Assembly (NCBI RefSeq): GCF_040712315.1
Contig: NC_134024.1
Span: forward strand, 4,177,158 to 4,241,157
Source: Castanea sativa
Lineage: Eukaryota; Streptophyta; Magnoliopsida; Fagales; Fagaceae
Reading direction: 5' to 3'
DNA: 64,000 nt
The notes beneath the pieces were generated by a model. It was given only the letters and a program-made list of their open reading frames with translations, searched no databases and had not been told where the DNA came from. The position numbers and the translations under genes are program-made. Below, in pieces: positions 57,701 through 64,000 of the stretch. Each line of letters begins with the position of its first letter. Within the stretch, counting starts at the first letter, position 1.

Positions 57701-60700
57701 ATTAACATTTGAAAAAACAAATTGCACTTGTATTTCTCTTTCATAATATTTTAAAGGTTACACTTCTATAATCATAATGGGACATCCATTTCATTAATCT
57801 AAAAAAAAAAAAAAACTGATGTGGTATGTGACGTGGATGTACTATCAATTCTTTTTAAAAAAATTAAAAAAAAAATTTATCCTATTTTTTTGTTCCTTTA
57901 AAAAAAAATTGTAATACTGTAGAACCTTGTTTAGGAGTTTTATACACATAATTTCAATAATTGAAAACGAAAGTTAGGGACTTAAACTAGAGAAAATAAA
58001 GATTAATTATTTTACAAATTCTTAAAATAATCAAAAGCACATATAGAATTTATTGAAAATTAATATTTACTCTTACACAGTTAAATTATTTGTTTGGATT
58101 TCTCTTTATAAGTTATTATGTCGATGAATATATATATTGATTTTTGATATCATATTTAATTAATACTATTCTTTAATAGAAATTACAATGGGTCTGTTTG
58201 GATAGAACTTATTGCTGAAAACTGAAAACTGAAAACACTGTAGCAAAATAATTTTAAAATGTGTGAATAATACCGCGGGACCCATTTTTAATAAAAAAGT
58301 TGTTGAAAAGTGAAATTTGTGGGTCCGTGAACAGTGCACGGATGCACTGTTCACAGAAGACTGGGTCAACAACTGCGGCTGGAAAAAAAAAAAAAAAACT
58401 GAAAACGCTGAAACGCAAAACGCAGTTTCAGTGGAATCCAAACGCCCTCAATGTATGATTAATTTATGTTTTATGTGAAAAATATTTTTTGAAGTTTCTA
58501 TTTATTTATTTATGATAATTAAGATATTAAGAATTTAATTTATTTTAATATTTATATTAATTAAAATTTTTTGAATCAATATTGTGTCAAACTATGTCTT
58601 ATTCTTACCCCCGAAACTAAAATGCTAACTTCAACTATACTTAATAGAATTGTTGAACAATAACTCATTTCTTTATTCTCAGTGATTTGGATTTTGTAAT
58701 TACTCTTCTTGTGTTTGAGTTATTGCATGTACTTAGTTTTCTTCTTCTCAATGTGAGATTTGCAAGAATTTGAGGGTAATTTACATTGAAACTTAACACT
58801 AAATATATGCTTTCTTTTGGGAGGTGTAGGGTAATATGGGTGATCAATTGCATTGCTTGACTGGCTCTCTTCTTTGCAGGCATGAGTCAAAATTTATCCA
58901 AGATATTGTGGTAGAGACATTGCACAAATTAAGTTTAACACTAAATATATGCTTTCTTTTCGGATGTGGAGGGTAATATGGGTGATTCAATTGCATTGCA
59001 TAATTGTCTATCTTCTTTGCAGGAATGAGACAGAATTTATTCAAGATATTGTGGAAGAAATATTTCCCAAATTAAGTTACAAATTCCCAAGAGATACTAG
59101 TGATTTAGTAGGAATAGATTCTCGAGTGGAGGAATTGATGTCGCTTTTGGCTATACAATCGAATGATGTTTGCATCGTAGGGGTTTTGGGGATGGGAGGA
59201 ATTGGTAAGACAACTCTTGCTAGATTTGTCTATCATAAGATTTTTAATTATTTTGACGGTGGTAGTTTTATCACTAATATTAGAGAAGAATCTGAAAAAC
59301 ATGGTTTGCTTTCATTACAACAAAAACTTATTTGTGAAATTTTGATGAAGAGAAGTATGAATATTGAAGATGTTGATAAAGGAGTTCTTTTGATCAAGCA
59401 CATTATGTGCCATAAAAGGATTCTTCTTGTTCTTGATGATGTAAATCAATTGAACCAATTACAAAAATTAGCCGGGAAGCTTAATTGGTTTGGTCCAGGT
59501 AGTAGAGTTATTATCACAACCAGAGATGAGTCTTTGTTGAAAAGACATAACGTATTTAAAATATATGAGGTTAAAGTATTGAATAATGATGATGCTCTTC
59601 ATCTTTTTAGGTTGAAAGCTTTTGTGAGAGATTGTCCTGCCAATGGTTATCTAGAGTTGTCTAAACAATTTGTAAATTATGCCAACGGCCTTCCATTAGC
59701 TATTGAGGTTTTGGGTTCTTTTTTGTTCAATAGAAGTAAGAAGGAATGGGAAAGTGCATTAAATAGGCTCTACAAATTTCCTGATAAAGATGTTATGAAA
59801 ATACTTCAAATAAGTTTTGATGGACTTCATGAAACAGAAAAGGAAATCTTTCTACATATTGCATGTTTCTTTAATATGAAGGAAAAATATTATGTGGAAA
59901 AAATACTAGATTATCTTGGCCTTTACCCTAGAATTGGTTTAAGGGTTCTCATTGAAAGGTCACTTTTAAAAGAATTTAAAAATAAATACAAGATGCATGA
60001 ACTATTACAAACGATGGGTCAAAGCATAGTTCGTAAAGAGCATCCTCAAGAACCTGGGAGGTGGAGCAGATTATGGATATACAATGACATTCACAATGTA
60101 CTGGTGAAAAATTCGGTAAGAGATCATTTGTAGAACTTAAGAATATGCCTTATAATGTTATTCAACTCAATTACAATTTGAATAACTCTAGTATCTTGCA
60201 ATTCACCTATCCCTTTTTCTTGATTGTTAGGGAACAAGAGAAAATCAAGGCCTAGTCTTAGAGCTTCCTAAAGTTGAAAAACTACGTGAATACGAAACAA
60301 AATATTGGAACCTAGAAGCCTTTTCAAAGATGCCTAACCTTAAATTGCTTATAATTCATGGTGTTCAACTTCTGCATGGCCCCAAGCATCTTCCTAATAA
60401 ATTAAGACTTCTTGATTGGAGTAAGTATCCTTCAAAGTCTTTGCCATCAGATTTTCAACCAATTGAGCTTGTTGAACTTCACTTGTTGCATAGCAAAATT
60501 GAACGGCTTTGGAAAGGGGCACAGGTAAGATTGTTATTTAAGTACTCCTGATACAATTTTGTTTTTAATTTTCAATTAATTTTAAGGTTTGTTAAATCTA
60601 ATCTTGTACTATATATTTTTGCTTTGAACAGCACTTGAACAAGTTAAAGTTCATCAAATTGAAAGGTTCTTTAAATCTCATTGCAACCCCGGACTTCACT

Positions 60701-61492
60701 GGAGTTCCCAATCTTGAGAAATTGGTTTTTAAAGGTTGTATAAATTTACGTGAGGTTCACCCATCTATTATGGTTCTTAAAAGGCTTACTCTTCTTGATT
60801 TAGAAGACTGCAAAAGCCTTAGAAGTCTTCCAAGCAAGTTTGAAATGGTGTCTCTTGAGACTCTTATTCTTTCTGGATGTTCAAAAATCGAGAGAATTCC
60901 AGAATTTATGGGAAACATGGAACGCTTATCAAAACTTCACTTAGATGGCACTGCTATTACGAAACTTCCCTCTTCAATTGAACATTTGACTAATCTTAAA
61001 GAACTATCTTTTCGTGGATGTAAAGGTCCACCCTCCAAACTATGGAATAAGCTTTTCCCCTTAAATTTAATGCCAAGAAGAAGCCAATATCCTATGAGCT
61101 TGTTATTTCCTCCCCTTTTGGGTATGTGTTCTTTAACGAAATTGGACCTGAGTGATTGTAATCTCCAAACTATCCCTAATGATATTGGAAATTTATCCTC
61201 TATAATGTATTTACATCTAAGTGAAAATCGCTTTAGTTGCCTTCCTGAAAGTATCGTGCAACTATCTAATTTGTCGGAAATTCATTTACGCAATTGCACA
61301 AGACTTCATTCATTTCCACAATTGCCATCAACGACTGATTTGGTTGAAGCAGATGGTTGTAGCTCATTGGAAACATTTCCAAATGGATTTCAACCACAGG
61401 AGTTTGCCCAAACACATCTTTCCTTGTTCAATTGCTTCAAATTGGCTGATAACATGTTCTTTAACATTCTGAGAATGCTATTAACATTTCAT

Positions 61493-61544
<52 letters not shown>

Positions 61545-62256
61545 CACACACGTGTCAATTCTAAACATCATGGTTTGTATGTTTCAGGAAATCTGCAAGC
61601 AATCTGTAATATTGGGTAGCTGTGCTGCCTTTAATGTTGTTATTCCTGGAAGTGAAATTCCGAAATGGTTTAAGCATCAGAGTGTGGGGAATATAGTCAA
61701 TGCACAAGTTACTCATCCAAAAACAAATGTGAATATACAAGTGCCTTCTGGTTCAAGTAATAAGTGGATTGGAATGGCTGTGTGTATTGTTTTTTCATAC
61801 CCCTGTTCTTATTTTTCTGAACTTCCGGATTTTTTGAGATGTCGCATACTAATCAATAAACATGAAGGTTCAGAATTTTGGGTAGGCATTTGCGCTAGAT
61901 TGGATGAGAGTAAATCACGTCACCTTTGGATGTCCTATTTTCCCTCTCAAATGTTTAATGAGAATGAGAGAGCAGTATTGAACCAAATTGATGAGAATGG
62001 ACTCATACAGATGGAGGTTAGATTTCTATGGGATTCCAACCCAGGCCTAGAGTTTAAGAAATGTGGGTTTCATCTACTATACGAACAAGACATCGAAGAT
62101 ATCAGAGAAATGATATCGGCTCATGATTGTCATGATTTTATCAACTCAACTGAAGGAATCAAAATGAAGCGAAGCCGTGATGAAAATGAAGGGGCTGGAG
62201 CTAGTGGAGAAGGTAGCTCTAACGATGTCCCACACTCAAAAAGGATTGAAAGATAG
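54789..62256 (+). CDS. TNL gene E: complete TIR-NBS-LRR-C-JID resistance protein
   Basis: Exons 54789-55279, 59023-60115, 60231-60524, 60632-61495, 61588-62256; 1136 residues. TIR has [18 protein letters not shown] (Cys as in C), STWCLEEL with putative catalytic Glu91, and [10 protein letters not shown] (Gln for the usual Arg). NB-ARC is 165-528: P-loop GMGGIGKTT at 220-228 preceded by VL where others have IW or VW, then [28 protein letters not shown], and the MHD position as MHELLQTMG. LRRs are 529-914 with the same 71-codon deletion as D ([11 protein letters not shown]). The C-JID starts [15 protein letters not shown]; basic tail [11 protein letters not shown]...SKRIER. Intron 1 (3743 nt) carries a Pack-MULE-like element and two MITEs. 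Frame is intact at every join. Confidence 0.9.
55386..56806. mobile_element. Pack-MULE-like element with captured gene fragment, in intron 1 of gene E
   Basis: Long imperfect terminal inverted repeats of about 145 bp: 55441-55586 and 56663-56806 (shared text ATTAGTGTTTTAACGT, GGCAGGTGTGTATAGTTTA). The left end extends about 55 bp further than the right. Between them lies host coding sequence of an SMXL gene. Gene C intron 1 lacks it (GTCATTCTAATGCATTTG continues near 23827). Flanking host sequence is partly deleted and no clean target duplication remains. Confidence 0.7.
55640..56550 (-). pseudogene. Captured SMXL (SMAX1-like/D53) C-terminal gene fragment
   Basis: Minus-strand reading with stops and shifts gives, in the order of an SMXL protein: [10 protein letters not shown] (about 56500), [18 protein letters not shown] (about 56390-56335, the modified P-loop of this family), [29 protein letters not shown] (about 56145-56100), a SAERIL region, and [14 protein letters not shown] (about 55740-55700) with the EAR-type LDLNLP. 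Family knowledge: SMXL proteins are Clp-ATPase-like repressors in karrikin/strigolactone signalling. The fragment is broken and antisense to gene E. Confidence 0.72.
57082..57236. mobile_element. MITE in intron 1 of gene E, shared with gene C
   Basis: GTCCATAACATTTTCA and TGAAAATATTGTAGAC inverted ends. Orthologous in position to 24196-24352. Confidence 0.65.
58190..58448. mobile_element. hAT-like MITE in intron 1 of gene E
   Basis: 259 bp, ends GGGTCTGTTTGGAT and ATCCAAACGCCCT, CAAT on both sides (58186-58189, 58449-58452). Genes B and C have the empty site (AATTACAATTTATG, AATTACAATGTACG). Confidence 0.7.
58795..59080 (+). repeat. Tandem duplication of the exon-2 acceptor in gene E
   Basis: A unit of 142 bp with copies starting at 58795 and 58937; upstream acceptor at 58879, true acceptor at 59022. 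The upstream choice gives [18 protein letters not shown] and a stop after GCGG. Same arrangement as in gene C. Confidence 0.8.
61496..61587 (+). repeat. Intron 4 of gene E with CT/AT/AC microsatellite
   Basis: 92 nt: GTCTCTCT..., CT units to about 61528, AT units to about 61544, short AC run, acceptor GTTTCAG at 61587. Retention stops at 61564. Confidence 0.85.
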
Positions 62257-63304
62257 AGAATGTATGGGCTCATGCTAACTCTGATTGCAACGATTCTAAT
62301 GTAGTTGGCCTAGTACCAGTAAGTCATTGTTATATAGACTCCGCAACTTCCTATATACCTTTTTTTTTTTTTTGGTAACTCTGATTGCAAGAAATTACGT
62401 TAAGTTAATGTTGCATAGACTATGTAGCTTCCTTCTCAGTCTCAATTCTAAAACTTCTATTTTTCATATTCTAACAATATATGTCAGTGAGATTTGGAAT
62501 TGATAGGCTTAACTCATGCAATTATATTCTTGACAGATTACCTACAAGGTGCTCCTGAAGATATTTTGGCTTACTCACTTGAGCTTTCTCTGTTGAGTTC
62601 ACTTTTTTCTCTTTTCTTTTTTAAATACTCAGCTTGGGTATGAATCAATTTGGAAAAAGACCTATTTTCTTCTGCTTTTGGTTTTGCTTTGAAATTCATT
62701 GGGTTTCTTCTACTTCAATTTTATTTGGAATTTTCTCCATGATTTTTCATCTTCTTCTCCCTTCTTGTCTTGTTGGATTTCAATTATTGTTATTTTTTAT
62801 TTTCTAATTGCTTATGTACTTGGCTTAATTTGGGTTAGTTTTGAATCTTGGACTAATGGGGTTAGATAATTGCAAAGACATTGGCTGTGTTGCTTTTTTT
62901 ATTTAATTAAAAAGTCCTGATTTTAACTTTGTGCTGCTGCAATTTAAATCAGAACAAGTAACTGCCCTGGTGTATTTTATTTCTATTTATTACTATATAA
63001 AATCATCAAACCAATCAATACGTAAAAAATGAGAAACTATATTTCAGTTATGGCTGGCATGCTGGAGGCTTTCACATTATTTGTTTTGTATGTTATAGTG
63101 GCTACTAATTGCCACAAAATCTGATGCAATTAGAAGGTACTTGAAGTTTTTATTGGACAGCTTTTTGTATCACTGGGGGCACTTTCTTTGTTATATGTCC
63201 CTAGATTGTTTGTTTAACATCCAGGGTAAGCTTAGTCTGGTTGAGATTGACAGTGAATATAGGCTAATTTGAATTACTGAGAGAACATCAAAAAATATTC
63301 TTGT
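62257..63304 (+). other. 3' noncoding region of gene E
   Basis: Decayed tail sequence after the stop, then CCAGTAAGTCATTG, with blocks shared with the other 3' regions (CTACAAGGTGCTCCTGAAGA, GTCCCTAGATTGTTTGTTTAAC). No gene seen. Confidence 0.5.
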
Positions 63305-63640
63305 GCAGGTGCATGGAACTGTATAAGAAATTGTGAAGATTATCATCTGGTTTCCCAAAGTAATTCCAAAACATGTGTTTATAGGCTGGCTAAGGGTTCA
63401 CAACAGATTGTCTACAAAAGATTGAATGTTTTAGTGTGTTGTTTGTAAAAGAAGAATTAAAAGTATGGACCGCTAATATTGTGATTGTTCTTTCTTGATG
63501 AGGATATGGTGAACCATAATGAGCTGCTGCCTAAAACCGAAAATTCTGTTGACTTAGTATGTTCTATGACGAGAAATCCCTTGTGTCTCTAGACTTGCAT
63601 TCTGTGTATCACATTTGGCTTTAGAGGAATGCTAGTATCC
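63305..63640 (+). pseudogene. LINE zf-RVT relic, 3' of gene E, truncated
   Basis: Readable as IIWFPKVIPKHVFIGWL-like sequence (frame near 63345-63400), then NRLSTKD, zinc-binding remnants near 63430-63500 and the RNASIHQG-type segment at about 63625. It is cut off there by the orphan C-JID piece. Confidence 0.55.
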
Positions 63641-64000
63641 ATCAAGGCATGCAATACTTCATTTCCGGCTACCATTAGTATTGTTATTCATGGATATGAA
63701 ATTCTGGGATGGTTTAACCATCAGAGTGCAGGGACTACGGTGAATACATGTCACACATTCTTGTAATAAGTGGATTGGAATGGCTGTGTGCGCTTTTTTT
63801 TCACTCCATTATCTTCATCAAGAAGATATAATGAAGGGTTGTTATATCTCCATCAATAACACTGGAAATTCCAGATGTTTCGGATTCTTAAATCATAAAT
63901 TTGTTCAGACTGAATCAGATCACCTTTGGCTGCCTTATATTCACCCTGAATGTTTTTCTGAGAATGAGAGAGCAGACTTGAGTCAACTTGGTGAGAATGA
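63641..64000 (+). pseudogene. Orphan TNL C-JID exon fragment (gene F remnant), runs off the window
   Basis: First frame: FPATISIVIHGYEILGWFNHQ, then SAGTTVNTCHTFL and two stops at about 63764-63769. A frame change follows, after which WIGMAVCAFFSLHYLH, FVQTESDHLWLPYIHP and ENERADLSQLGEN read open to the window end. Matches C-JID exons of A-E ([25 protein letters not shown]). No LRR precedes it. It is nearest to gene A in having G(A/T)TVN. Likely a scar of a deleted gene. Confidence 0.75.

Overview
This 64 kb window is plant nuclear DNA: split genes with GT-AG introns, very AT-rich spacers, CT/AT microsatellites, and Ty1/copia, Helitron, MULE, hAT-like, SINE and LINE remains. It holds a head-to-tail tandem cluster of TIR-NBS-LRR (TNL) immune receptor genes of the tobacco N class, all on the + strand. 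The TNL class and the repeat mix indicate a dicot, and my guess is a woody rosid. The species cannot be fixed from sequence reading alone.

Layout. Gene A (1-2926) has its 5' part cut off by the window edge. Gene B (5302-16247) is complete, with a degenerate antisense Ty1/copia element in intron 1. Gene C is 23241-29442, gene D 35280-40702 and gene E 54789-62256. A broken sixth C-terminal exon lies at 63641-64000. The four complete genes share one architecture: exon 1 TIR, exon 2 NB-ARC, exons 3 and 4 LRR, and exon 5 the post-LRR jelly-roll/Ig-like domain (C-JID). All exon joins keep frame when I splice them by hand, giving proteins of 1176 (B), 1223 (C), 1146 (D) and 1136 (E) residues. The spacers of 2.4, 7.0, 5.8 and 14.1 kb hold duplicated promoter/5'UTR modules, conserved 3' modules with a relic LINE zinc-binding domain, and nested transposons.

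How the genes work together. TNL proteins are intracellular receptors. The NB-ARC is a nucleotide switch, the LRR and C-JID recognise the effector, and the TIR is an NAD-consuming enzyme that signals through EDS1. The array shows birth-and-death evolution. C and E share an intron-1 duplication and TIR substitutions, while D and E share a 71-codon LRR deletion, so E looks mosaic. Orphan last-exon pieces after C and E look like scars of lost neighbours.

Most notable: (i) intron 4 of every gene begins with a weak donor that runs straight into a CT microsatellite, so repeat length decides whether a retained intron keeps frame (it does only in D); (ii) A ends in a hydrophobic, membrane-anchor-like tail where the others stop at a basic tail; (iii) a Pack-MULE-like element carrying an SMXL (SMAX1-like/D53) fragment sits in intron 1 of E; (iv) C and E carry a duplicated, upstream splice acceptor that would give a TIR-only product; (v) a fossil LINE zf-RVT segment lies in the 3' region of every gene.
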